Below, one piece after another: positions 26,068-36,366 of a stretch of 52,668 bases of DNA. The notes below the pieces were generated by a model. The model was not told the DNA's origin, did not search any database, and worked only from the letters and a program-made list of their open reading frames with translations. The position numbers and the translations under genes are program-made. The number at the start of each line of letters is the position of its first letter. The stretch's first letter is position 1. This DNA is from Azonexus sp. GTDB lineage: Bacteria > Pseudomonadota > Gammaproteobacteria > Burkholderiales > Rhodocyclaceae. The stretch is from positions 1 through 52,668 of the forward strand of contig JAUYEI010000106.1 in NCBI GenBank assembly GCA_030691385.1, in the 5' to 3' direction.

Positions 26068-26592
26068 ATGGCCCAGTTCACCGTCAATGCCCAGCGCTTC
26101 GATCCCTACAAGAATTTCAAATTCCGCGTCAAATGGGATGGCCGCTATGTCGCCGGGATCAGCAAGGTTTCATCGCTCAAGCGCTCGACCGAAGTCGTCG
26201 AGCACCGCGAAGGCGGCGATCCGTCGAGCAGTCGCAAATCGCCGGGGCGTACCAAGTTCGAGGCCATCACGCTCGAACGCGGCGTCACCCACGATACCAA
26301 TTTCGAACAATGGGCCAACAAGGTCTGGAACCTCGGCTCCGGTCTGGGCAGCGAAGTGTCGCTCAAGGACTTCCGCAAGGATCTGATCATCGAGGTCTAC
26401 AACGAAGCCGGGCAACTGGCGCTGGCCTACAAGGTCTTCCGCTGCTGGGTCTCCGAATACCAGGCGCTGCCGGACCTCGACGCCAATGCCAACGCCGTGG
26501 CGATTCAACACATCAAGCTCGAAAACGAAGGCTGGGAACGCGACTATGAAGTCGCCGAGCCGGCTGAGCCGAGCTTTGTCGAGCCGGGTTAA
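26068..26592 (+). CDS. contractile injection system inner tube protein
   Basis: The product has 174 residues, typical of the phage-tail-tube (T4 gp19-like, TIGR02241) group used in eCIS. Marks are 'FDPYKNFKFRVKWDGRYVAG' followed by 'ISKVSSLKRSTEVVEHREGG' and the central 'GVTHDTNFEQWANKVW'. Hexamers stack as the tube inside the sheath. It follows the sheath gene after 29 bases with GAGGAG before the ATG. Only one tube gene of this type is present, apart from the later adaptor. Confidence 0.92.
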   Translation: MAQFTVNAQRFDPYKNFKFRVKWDGRYVAGISKVSSLKRSTEVVEHREGGDPSSSRKSPGRTKFEAITLERGVTHDTNFEQWANKVWNLGSGLGSEVSLKDFRKDLIIEVYNEAGQLALAYKVFRCWVSEYQALPDLDANANAVAIQHIKLENEGWERDYEVAEPAEPSFVEPG

Positions 26593-26613
26593 TGGGTTTC
26601 ATGGAACCTCGCC

Positions 26614-27357
26614 ATGCGCCCGTTAAGTGCCGCTCAAGTTCTCGCCCTGTGGGACGCCGGACAGACCCGCCATCCGATTGACCGCGCGCTGCTGGCCCTG
26701 GCCCTGGCCATGCCGGAAGAAGCGCCCGACGAACTGGCCGACCGCCCGGTCGGCTGGCGCGAAGTCAATCTGCTCGCCCTGCGCAACGCCACCTTCGGCA
26801 GCGCGCTCGACGGCTACGCGCCGTGTCCGTCGTGCGGCGCGCTCATGGAATTCGGCCTCGATGGAAAAGCGCTGCTCGACGGACTTCCGGCACCTGACAG
26901 CAACGCCCGCATCGCGCTCGACGGTCAGCAATGGCGGCTGCCGAGCAGTCGCGACCAAGCCGTCATCATCGCCGCGCCGGACCCGGAAACGGCCGTCGAT
27001 TGGCTGCTCGACCGTTGCCGGATAGCCGAAAGCGATGCGAGCGACACTCCCACGGTCAACCGGAAAAAAGGGCCAAAAATGAAATGCTCGCCGGCGCTGA
27101 TCGGCGATATCGAAGCGCACATGGCAGCGCTCGACCCGGCCGCCGACATCCGTCTCGGCATGCGCTGCACCGATTGCGGCCACGCCTGGGACGCCGTGCT
27201 CGACATCGGCAACTGTTTCTGGGACGAACTCGGCACCCGCGCCCGCCAGTTGCTCGAAGCCGTCCATCGGCTGGCCGGCGCCTACGGCTGGCGGGAGGCC
27301 GAGATTCTGGCGCTCAGCCCGGCCCGCCGGGCCGCCTACCTCAACATGATCGGCTGA
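26614..27357 (+). CDS. probable baseplate assembly protein (gp26/gp51-like) with two CxxC pairs
   Basis: The product has 247 residues. The place right after the tube gene and the start 'MRPLSAAQVLALWDAG' fit the T4 gp26/gp51-like proteins of eCIS operons; I infer the name from context. It has 'CPSCGALMEFGLDG' at ~71 and 'RCTDCGHAWDAVLD' at ~187, two cysteine pairs that probably bind one zinc ion. Between them, residues 147-158 ('TVNRKKGPKMKC' frame) are encoded by a copy of the short dispersed repeat. The start is the ATG at 26614, 21 bases after the tube stop, with a weak ribosome site. Confidence 0.65.
   Translation: MRPLSAAQVLALWDAGQTRHPIDRALLALALAMPEEAPDELADRPVGWREVNLLALRNATFGSALDGYAPCPSCGALMEFGLDGKALLDGLPAPDSNARIALDGQQWRLPSSRDQAVIIAAPDPETAVDWLLDRCRIAESDASDTPTVNRKKGPKMKCSPALIGDIEAHMAALDPAADIRLGMRCTDCGHAWDAVLDIGNCFWDELGTRARQLLEAVHRLAGAYGWREAEILALSPARRAAYLNMIG
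27052..27085 (+). repeat. short dispersed repeat, copy 3 (inside a CDS)
   Basis: The core ACGGTCAACCGGAAAAAAGG lies inside the gp26/51-like gene and keeps its frame. It is read as Thr-Val-Asn-Arg-Lys-Lys. Confidence 0.9.
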
Positions 27358-27364
27358 GGCGACC

Positions 27365-28174
27365 ATGCGCGGCTTCCTCCATCAATTCGCCAGCCGCAGC
27401 CTGGGTCTCGTCCCGCAAATCAAGTCGCGCGCCGCGCTGCCCTATGCCGCGCCGACGGCTGAGTTTTCCATGACGGAAGCGGCGAGCAACGAAACCCCGA
27501 CCGCTATCGAGCATCCGAAATTCGAGCCGGCGCACACCGCCCGGCGCCATGAACAGGCAGTGGACAACGCCCTGCCGGCGCCCATCGCCGCCAGCAATCC
27601 AGCGCCCGCGACGCCCATCGAACGGCAAACCCCGACGCCAAGCACCAGCCAGCCGCCCCGCATTTCCGCCCAGCCGTCGTCCGACAATGCGCCACACGAA
27701 ACAACGCCCGACAGGCCGGCCCCGCCACCGGCCAACATCGCCAGCCCGCTCGCGGCCGAACCGAAAACCGTTGCGCGACAACTCGCCCCGGCACCAGAAA
27801 CCTACCGCCCAGACCAAAACCCCCGGCCGGCGCTCGCCGACCTCGAATCCCTGGTCACCCGACTCCTGCTCGGCGACAACCCGGGCCATCCCGAAAATTC
27901 GCCGGAAGTCGCCACCCCGCCCAGCGTCGTCACGCCGCGCCAAGCCAACCAGCGCCCGGCCGAGATCAGCACGATCCGCCCGCAATCCAGCCGGGAGCGC
28001 CAAAGCCCCGCCCCGGAACCCGACAGCGCATCCGAAGTGCATATCACTATCGGCCGCCTCGAAGTCAATCCGCCCAGCCGCCCGGCCCCCGCCGCCCAGC
28101 CACCACGGCCGCGCGGCCCGGCGCCGCTGTCGCTGGCCGACTACCTGGCCCGCCGCCACGGAGGCCGCTCATGA
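27365..28174 (+). CDS. Pro/Ala-rich eCIS-associated protein
   Basis: The product has 269 residues. Residues ~40-215 are low-complexity, rich in Pro, Ala, Thr and Gln, and presumably disordered. A short structured end remains: 'EVHITIGRLEVNPPS' at ~218 and 'LSLADYLARRHGGRS' at the C-terminus. The same ending (V-x-I-x-I-G-R-I/L-E-V followed by a SL-DYL-RR tail) is known to me from other injection-system operons, of unknown role. The stop overlaps the next start by four bases (ATGA), so it is coupled to the DUF4255 gene. Confidence 0.7.
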   Translation: MRGFLHQFASRSLGLVPQIKSRAALPYAAPTAEFSMTEAASNETPTAIEHPKFEPAHTARRHEQAVDNALPAPIAASNPAPATPIERQTPTPSTSQPPRISAQPSSDNAPHETTPDRPAPPPANIASPLAAEPKTVARQLAPAPETYRPDQNPRPALADLESLVTRLLLGDNPGHPENSPEVATPPSVVTPRQANQRPAEISTIRPQSSRERQSPAPEPDSASEVHITIGRLEVNPPSRPAPAAQPPRPRGPAPLSLADYLARRHGGRS

Positions 28175-29459
28175 GCAACGCCCTGGCCATCGCCGGCGTC
28201 ACCGCCGTCATCAAGGATCTCCTCGACTCGGGGATGATCGATCAGGCGATCAGCGACACGCTCGGCGCCAGCGTCCTGGTCACCAGCATGGCCCCGGATA
28301 CCGTCTCGCTCGACAACGCCGATTCGCCCCAGCTCAACCTGTTTCTGCATCAGGTCACGCCCAATGTCGCCTGGCGCAATGCCGCCCTGCCGTCGCGCGA
28401 CGCCGCCGGCAACCGCATCAGCAATCCGCCCCTCGCCCTCGATCTGCACTACCTGCTGACCGCCTACGGCCGGGCCGAACTGCAGGCCGAAGTGCTGCTC
28501 GGCTACGCCCTGCAACTGCTGCACGAAACGCCCGTGCTGCCGCGCAACGCCATTCGCCGGTCGCTCGTCCCGACCGTGCTCGACGGCGCCATCCTGCCGA
28601 CCGTATTCCAAAACCTGCGCGGCGCCGACCTGGCCGAACAGATCGAACTCCTCAAGATCACCCCGGCCGCGCTCGGCAGCGAAGAAATGTCCCGCCTGTG
28701 GTCGGCCATCCAGGCGCGCTATCGGCCGACCGCCGCCTTTCAGGTCTCGGTCGTCCTGATCGAATCGCGCAAGGCCTCGCGCAGTCCGCTGCCCGTGCTC
28801 AGTCGCGGCGAAACCGATCCGGTCTCGCAGCGCGACCGCGGCGTCCTCGCCTTCAGCGGCCTCATTCCGCCACTGCCGACGCTGGAAGCCGTCGTTCCGG
28901 CCGGCCGCCAGCCGGTCGCCGTCCCCGGTGGCGAAGTGACGCTCGAAGGGCACCATCTCGATGGCGTCGACCGCCAGGTCACCTTCAGCCTGGCCGCCTT
29001 CCAGATCAGCCGCAGCGTGCCCGTCACCGGCGGCGGCCCGGACAAGCTCAGCTTCATCGTCCCCGACGACCTGCCGGTCGGCCTCTATCGCGTCGAACTG
29101 TCGGTGCAGCGCCTCGACGAAACCAATCCCCGGCGCAGCAACCAGTTGCCGCTGGCCCTCGCCCCGGAGCCCGTGCTGCCGCCCGTCAGCGCCGTCCGCA
29201 ACGCCAACACCGTAACGCTGGTTCTCGACCTCGCGCCGCCCATTCGCCCCGGCCAGATCGCCGCCCTGATCCTCGGCGAGCGTGAAATCGCCGCCGAGCC
29301 AATCACCGTCGAAGCGAGCCAGCTGACCTTCCTGATCGCCGACGCACCGCCCGCCGGCAGCACCCATCTGGCCCGCCTGCGCGTCGACGGCTTCGACAGC
29401 ACTATCATCGACCGCACGGCGACGCCCGTCGCCTACCTCGACCGCCGGATCGCCCTGCC

Positions 29460-29463
<4 letters not shown>
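28171..29463 (+). CDS. DUF4255 (Pvc16/Afp16-like) cap protein
   Basis: The product has 430 residues. The N-terminal ~190 residues are a DUF4255 domain: 'ALAIAGVTAVIKDLLDSGM', 'NLFLHQVTPNVAWRNAALP' and 'LALDLHYLLTAYG' are typical. Relatives in Afp and PVC (Afp16, Pvc16) close the upper end of the sheath and tube and set the particle length. The C-terminal half has Ig/TIG-like beta strands ('VAVPGGEVTLEGHHLDGVDR', 'FIVPDDLPVGLYRVELSV'), which makes it longer than the short caps. It is coupled by ATGA overlaps to both neighbours. Confidence 0.85.
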
Positions 29464-31432
<1,969 letters not shown>

Positions 31433-31436
<4 letters not shown>

Positions 31437-31681
31437 AAAAGATTCATCTCCACATCGAACATCTGAGCCTGCCGGGCTATACCCCGGCCGAACGTCGTGC
31501 CTTTGTCGCGGCGCTGGAGCGGGAGCTCGCCGCCAGCGCCATGGCCGGCAATGCATCGCTGCCGCGCCGCGCCAACAGCGAATCCTTGCGCGTCAGCACG
31601 CCCGACCTGCGACCGCAAACCGTGGCCCGAAACGCCGTGGCCGGCATGCTCCCCGGCCGGAAAGGCGGTGGCCGGACATGA
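31433..31681 (+). CDS. small eCIS-associated protein
   Basis: The product has 82 residues: it begins 'MKKIHLHIEHLSLPGYTPAE' and continues 'RRAFVAALERELAASAMAG'. It has a short beta strand, then an amphipathic helix, then a basic tail ('GMLPGRKGGGRT'). I know similar small proteins between the ATPase and DUF4157 genes in other eCIS operons, function unknown. It is held by ATGA overlaps with both neighbours, which strongly supports that it is real. Confidence 0.75.
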
Positions 31682-33588
31682 AACAATTCAGCCAGGGACG
31701 ACCCGAAATGGCCGACCTGCCTAGCCACTCGGCCCCCGAACGGCACCGCCGCGAAGACCTGGCCGACCAGCGTGCCACCAACGCACTCAGCAACGGCATG
31801 CTGCGCAGCACCCTTTCCGCACCACAGCGCAGCCTGCCAAACTGGCAAACGACCGGCAATCCGCTCCCGGAACAGGGCGGCCACAGCCTTTCGCCGACCC
31901 TGCGCGCCCCGTTCGAACAAGGTTTCGGCCATGACTTTTCCCAGGTTCGCATCTTCCCGGCCGGTGAAACGGCCGAGGCGGTGCACAAAGCCGGCAGCCG
32001 CGCCATCACCTGCGGCCCCCGCATCGCCCTGGCGCCCGGCCAGTGGACGCCGGAAACGCCGACCGGCCGCGCCCTGCTCGCCCATGAACTGGCCCACGTC
32101 ACGCAGCAGGCCGTCGACGGCGTACCGCGGCTCGATCACAAAACGCTGGACGAAGAAATCGACGAGGACCTGAAAAAACACGCGGCAGCCGACCCCAAGG
32201 GGTTGGACCCCAACAATGCGGAGTACGCCCGCACCCTGCAAGGCTACGGCCACGGCCTTGGCCGCGACAGCCAGGGCGACCTGATCCAGGAACCCAAGGA
32301 CCCGAAAGCCAAGGAAGCCTGGAAACGCAATTTCCAGAAAGTCGAAAAGCTGGCCGGACGGATTCTCGACAAAAGCGGCGCCAAGGTCGAGCAGAAGAAC
32401 GAGCGGGCGCAGATGCTGGCGGTCGACCTCGCCAATGTCGGCCTGGTCAACGAGGCGATGGCACTGGCGCCGAAAATCGCCGATCCCGAAATCCGGCAGT
32501 TCGTCTATCAGGCCGTGCTCGAGCAACCGGCGAAAGTGTCTGAAGCGCAGATCGCCACCATCGCCCAGGACCAGTCAAGCACTGCCAAGGCAATGACCGA
32601 CCACGACCTGCTCTCCCGGCTGACCGCCGACCAGGGCGGCTACGCCGGGCAACTGGGCGGCGCCAAGGTCAATGCGGCGCTCAAGGCCATCGTCAAGGCC
32701 TATGCCGGCGATACCGAGCTACCGGAAAAGCTGGCCAACGTGACCTACTTCCTGCCGGCCTGCCGGGCCGCCTTCACCGAATGGATGCTGGCCGAGAAAC
32801 GCGGCGCACTGCTCCAGCAGGTGTCCGAACAGCCTTATTTCGTCGAGGGCGCCGAGATCGAGGTCAAGGGCAAGTTCCAGAATCCGGATGCCGCAACGCT
32901 TGGCTGGTCGATCGGCAACAAACAGCGGGTCACCGTAGACGACATCGTCGCCCTGGGCACCGCCGCCGGCATCGCCATAGCCGCCCCGGCGGCGCGCGAC
33001 ATCGGCAGCCTGAAAACCTGGCTGGAAGCCAATACCGAAAAAATCGGCCAGGCCGTGAACAAGCAGCACCCCGGCGATGCCGCCAAGGCAAAAGCGCTGT
33101 ACACGCAAATTGTCGAGGCCTTCACCTGGCACCTGCCGGGCGACAGCAAGGAAGACGTCGCGCCCGACAAGAGCGGCCACATCACCGCCCTGAAAACCGG
33201 CGGCCCGCAGAACAAGCAACTGAAAGTGGACTGCGACGTGCTCGCCACCTACGGCGTCCGCCTGCTGGTGGCCAGCGGCTTCACGCCGATCGGCTACATG
33301 GCGGTCAAACCGACGGGCACGGACCGCGCCGGGCACGCCATGGCACTGCTTCAGCAAGGCACCAATTTCCACGCCATATCGAACAGCGCCACCAAAGACC
33401 TCGGCGCCATTTCGAAAACCGCCGCGCTCGAGAAACTGCGTGATTTCGGCATTGCCGATGCCTACGATGCCGACAACCCGCTGACCGGCTACGACATCTA
33501 TTACATGGACAGCGACGCCAAGGGCACGCTGCCTGACGAGGTTCTCAATCAGGACAGCAAGGCCCGCAACGGAGGGTTGAGCAAATGA
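31678..33588 (+). CDS. DUF4157 protein with transglutaminase-like C-terminus (putative effector)
   Basis: The product has 636 residues. DUF4157 (eCIS core) lies at ~55-145: 'RAPFEQGFGHDFSQVRIFP' and 'AHELAHVTQQAVDG' with the HE-x-x-H residues at ~135. A helical middle follows (~150-400). The C-terminal ~140 residues have Cys519 in 'VDCDVLATYGVRLLVASGF', His553 in 'RAGHAMALLQQG' and 'HAISNSATKDLG', which resembles the Cys-His-Asp/Asn layout of the transglutaminase-like protease fold. DUF4157 is often joined to cargo in these systems, so I infer a loaded toxin or processing enzyme. The start at 31678 overlaps the previous stop. Confidence 0.8.
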   Translation: MKQFSQGRPEMADLPSHSAPERHRREDLADQRATNALSNGMLRSTLSAPQRSLPNWQTTGNPLPEQGGHSLSPTLRAPFEQGFGHDFSQVRIFPAGETAEAVHKAGSRAITCGPRIALAPGQWTPETPTGRALLAHELAHVTQQAVDGVPRLDHKTLDEEIDEDLKKHAAADPKGLDPNNAEYARTLQGYGHGLGRDSQGDLIQEPKDPKAKEAWKRNFQKVEKLAGRILDKSGAKVEQKNERAQMLAVDLANVGLVNEAMALAPKIADPEIRQFVYQAVLEQPAKVSEAQIATIAQDQSSTAKAMTDHDLLSRLTADQGGYAGQLGGAKVNAALKAIVKAYAGDTELPEKLANVTYFLPACRAAFTEWMLAEKRGALLQQVSEQPYFVEGAEIEVKGKFQNPDAATLGWSIGNKQRVTVDDIVALGTAAGIAIAAPAARDIGSLKTWLEANTEKIGQAVNKQHPGDAAKAKALYTQIVEAFTWHLPGDSKEDVAPDKSGHITALKTGGPQNKQLKVDCDVLATYGVRLLVASGFTPIGYMAVKPTGTDRAGHAMALLQQGTNFHAISNSATKDLGAISKTAALEKLRDFGIADAYDADNPLTGYDIYYMDSDAKGTLPDEVLNQDSKARNGGLSK

Positions 33589-35402
33589 GCCGCCTTGCCA
33601 ATCCCGTCCCGGCGCCGGCCAGCGCCGTTGAACGTCCCCCCAAAACGGCCATCGCCTCGGCCAATCCGAAACTGCAGTCGGGGAAGAATCCGGCCATGGC
33701 AGAAACCAGGCCATTTCCTGCGCTGGCCAGCAGTGGCCAGCTATTGCCCAACCAATTGCGCCACGAATTTGAACCGTTCTTTGGCCACGATCTTGCCAGG
33801 GTCCGCATCCACACCGACCGCCCGGCCCGGTCCGCTGCCGATGAACTCGCCGCCGACGCCTTCGCCATGGGCAGCGACATTGCCTTTGCCGCCGACCGCT
33901 TCCGCCCGGACACCGTCGGCGGTCGTCGGCTGCTCGTTCATGAACTGGCGCACGTCGTGCAACAGGGTGCGACTCCGACGGTCAACCGGAAAAACAGGCC
34001 AAAAACGCTGCCGCCCGCCGCCGAATGGCAGGCCGATTCCGCCGCCCTGGCCTATCTGGCCGGCCGCCCCGGTCCGGCGCTGTCCCGCTTCCAGCCCGGC
34101 CTGGCCTGTGCCGTCAAAACCAATGGCGGCGAGTTCGATACCGACCGCTATACGGCGACCAACGTACCGCCGAGGCGAGGCGGCACGGTCGGCAAGACCA
34201 TCGGCGCCAGCATCCGCCTGCACTTCACGCCCAACGACCTGGTCGAAGCCGACCTCATCGGCACCGTGCAAACGGTGCGCACGCTACGCAACACCCGGGC
34301 CGGCGGCGCGATCAACGCGACCAGTTTCCCGACGCCGCACAAGGGCACGCTGGCGCTCGGCAGAACCGAAAGCGACCCGGGCCGGGTGATCGACCAGACC
34401 GACACCGGCACCCGGCGCACGCCCAACACCAACCCGCTCTACGCCACCGACGCCAAGCCCGGCGCCATTCCCACCAAGCTGACGGACGCCGTGCCCGCCC
34501 CGGAAACGGTCGGTGCCGGCGCCGGTTACGGCAAGGACAGCTTTGGCGAACACGGCCACCGGAAAAAGAAGGCGGACGGCAGCTTCGATGTCAAGAAAGC
34601 CACACTGGCCGACTCCCCCAGCCGCTCCATCGAATTCGCCCGGCAGGAATGGGTGCAGACCTTCGAGGTCTCGGCGCTGGCGCTTTCCGGCCCGCTGGCC
34701 AATACCTATCTCGGTTCGGTCGAATGGGGCTGGAAATGCGATGCCGCCGGCACCGCCACGCTGGCCCCACCGGCCATCCGCCTGATTTCGCCGGGCCTGC
34801 CAAGCAGCGCCTTCGCTGACGCGGCGAAGAAGTGGAATGCCGGCAAGACGGTGCGCGACCCGAGAAGCAGAAGACCCCTCGATACCATCGACCTGCCGCT
34901 GCCGACCAGCGCCACCGAAACCAGCAACAAGCCGGCCGTGGAACGCAGTACCGGCGAAATGCTGCTCGCCCTCGACACCGTCAACACCACGCTGAAAACC
35001 GCGACTGATGTCGACAAGAACGCCAAGACCCTGGAAAAACGGGCCATCGAGCAAGCCCTGGCCAGCCGCCAGGCGGTAATCAATGTAAACGTCAGGAAGA
35101 CCGAGGACTGGACCGGTGCCGATGAGGTTTACGCCCTGCTCAAGAGTGGCAACAAGCAGGTCAAAACCCCCGTCAAGAGCCTCAACGACGGCCAGTCCGG
35201 CAGCTTCGCCCTGCCGCTGCCCAGCCTGATGCCGATCAAGGGACCGATCCATGTCCAGATTTTCGACGAGGATCTCGGGACTTTCTTCGACCGCGACGAC
35301 CTGATCGTCAACATGCTCTGGCAGCCACCCTACGGCGCCATCCGCAACACCCGCTCGCTCGACGAAGCGGATTACGACGTACGCGTGAGGTTCAACAAAT
35401 GA
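33585..35402 (+). CDS. second DUF4157 protein with C2-like C-terminus
   Basis: The product has 605 residues. DUF4157 lies at ~50-130 ('LRHEFEPFFGHDLARVRIH', 'LVHELAHVVQQG', His119-His123). It is followed at once by 'ATPTVNRKNRPKTLP', which is encoded by a copy of the short dispersed repeat. The middle (~180-480) is rich in beta strands and has no motif that I recognise. Residues ~500-595 look like a C2 beta-sandwich: 'VNVRKTEDWTGADEVYALL' and 'VQIFDEDLGTFFDRDDLIV' have the spaced Asp residues that bind calcium or a membrane in C2 domains. Putative cargo or loading protein. ATGA overlaps at both ends. Confidence 0.75.
   Translation: MSRLANPVPAPASAVERPPKTAIASANPKLQSGKNPAMAETRPFPALASSGQLLPNQLRHEFEPFFGHDLARVRIHTDRPARSAADELAADAFAMGSDIAFAADRFRPDTVGGRRLLVHELAHVVQQGATPTVNRKNRPKTLPPAAEWQADSAALAYLAGRPGPALSRFQPGLACAVKTNGGEFDTDRYTATNVPPRRGGTVGKTIGASIRLHFTPNDLVEADLIGTVQTVRTLRNTRAGGAINATSFPTPHKGTLALGRTESDPGRVIDQTDTGTRRTPNTNPLYATDAKPGAIPTKLTDAVPAPETVGAGAGYGKDSFGEHGHRKKKADGSFDVKKATLADSPSRSIEFARQEWVQTFEVSALALSGPLANTYLGSVEWGWKCDAAGTATLAPPAIRLISPGLPSSAFADAAKKWNAGKTVRDPRSRRPLDTIDLPLPTSATETSNKPAVERSTGEMLLALDTVNTTLKTATDVDKNAKTLEKRAIEQALASRQAVINVNVRKTEDWTGADEVYALLKSGNKQVKTPVKSLNDGQSGSFALPLPSLMPIKGPIHVQIFDEDLGTFFDRDDLIVNMLWQPPYGAIRNTRSLDEADYDVRVRFNK
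33978..34008 (+). repeat. short dispersed repeat, copy 5 (inside a CDS)
   Basis: The core reads ACGGTCAACCGGAAAAACAG, followed by GCCAAAAACG. It is in frame in the second DUF4157 gene, directly behind the HELAH motif, and is read in the same phase as copy 3 (Thr-Val-Asn-Arg-Lys). Confidence 0.9.
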
Positions 35403-36052
35403 GCGGCCCACTTTCCGCCAAGCTGCTGCGCGGCGGCCTGATCCTGATCGATCCGGCCAGCGGTGCCGTGCAGCGCGTCATTTCGCTGCAGTACAACCCG
35501 GAAACGCTGACCCGGACGCTGCAACCGCAGGCCACCGAGTCGAGCGGCCCGTTTTCCGAGCCGCTGCGCCTGAAAGGGCCGCCGACCGAGACTTTCAAGC
35601 TCGAAGCCGAAATCGACGCCACCGATCAGCTCGAATTTCCCGACCAGCATCCGAAGACCGTTTCATCGGGCATCCATCCGCAACTGGCGGCGCTGGAAAC
35701 CATCGTCTATCCGGACAGCGACACGCTGATCCAGAACAACACGCTGCTCAGCCTCGGCACGCTGGAAATCGCCCCGACCGTGGCGCCGCTGACCCTCTTC
35801 GTGTGGAGCAAGGAGCGCGTCGTGCCGGTGCGCATCACCGATTTTTCGATCACCGAAGAAGCTTTCGACAGCGCGCTGAACCCCATCCGCGCCAAGGTCT
35901 CGCTGAGTCTCAAGGTCCTCCATGTCGGCGATCTCGGTTTCAACGACAAGGGCGGCCATCTTTATATGGTTTATCAGCAGCGCAAGGAACGCCTGGCGGC
36001 CGATGCCGGCCTCGGCAGCCTGGCCTCGCTGGGATTGAGTGGACTGCCATGA
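35399..36052 (+). CDS. CIS tube/hub adaptor protein
   Basis: The product has 217 residues. It begins 'LRGGLILIDPASGAVQRVIS' and continues 'LQYNPETLTRTLQPQ', followed by 'FKLEAEIDATDQLEFP' and 'RVVPVRITDFSITEEAFD'. This is the pattern of the contractile-injection-system tube-like protein (Afp7/Pvc7 N-terminal type) that joins the hub to the tube. The LysM part that is fused in some homologues is here encoded by the next gene. Its stop overlaps the next ATG by four bases. Confidence 0.82.
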   Translation: MSGPLSAKLLRGGLILIDPASGAVQRVISLQYNPETLTRTLQPQATESSGPFSEPLRLKGPPTETFKLEAEIDATDQLEFPDQHPKTVSSGIHPQLAALETIVYPDSDTLIQNNTLLSLGTLEIAPTVAPLTLFVWSKERVVPVRITDFSITEEAFDSALNPIRAKVSLSLKVLHVGDLGFNDKGGHLYMVYQQRKERLAADAGLGSLASLGLSGLP

Positions 36053-36366
36053 GCCTCGAACGCTTCCCGCCCAACAGCCGCTACCACGGCGTCGCCACGG
36101 CTGAACTGGCCGGCCCTGACGGCGAAAAGATCGTCTATCTGCGCCGCCGCTTCATCCCCGACCCGGCCACGCTGGTCACCGTCGGCGAAGTCCAGGTCGA
36201 GGGCGGCGACCGTCTCGACCGGCTGGCCGCCACCAATCTCGGCGACCCGATCCAGTTCTGGCGGATTGCCGACGGCAACGGCGCCCAGGTGCCGTCCGAA
36301 CTCGAACGGCCCGGCGACACGCTGCGCCTGACCCTGCCGGCCGGCCTCGGAGGGAGCGGTGCTTAA
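36049..36366 (+). CDS. LysM-domain baseplate protein (gp53-like)
   Basis: The product has 105 residues. The C-terminal half is LysM-like: 'VEGGDRLDRLAATNLGDPIQ' followed by 'FWRIADGNGAQVP', as in T4 gp53 and the LysM tails of Afp7. The N-terminal part begins 'MSLERFPPNSRYHGVATAEL'. It probably holds the hub to the wedges, perhaps with the tube adaptor encoded just before. The stop overlaps the start of the next gene by eight bases. Confidence 0.8.
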   Translation: MSLERFPPNSRYHGVATAELAGPDGEKIVYLRRRFIPDPATLVTVGEVQVEGGDRLDRLAATNLGDPIQFWRIADGNGAQVPSELERPGDTLRLTLPAGLGGSGA

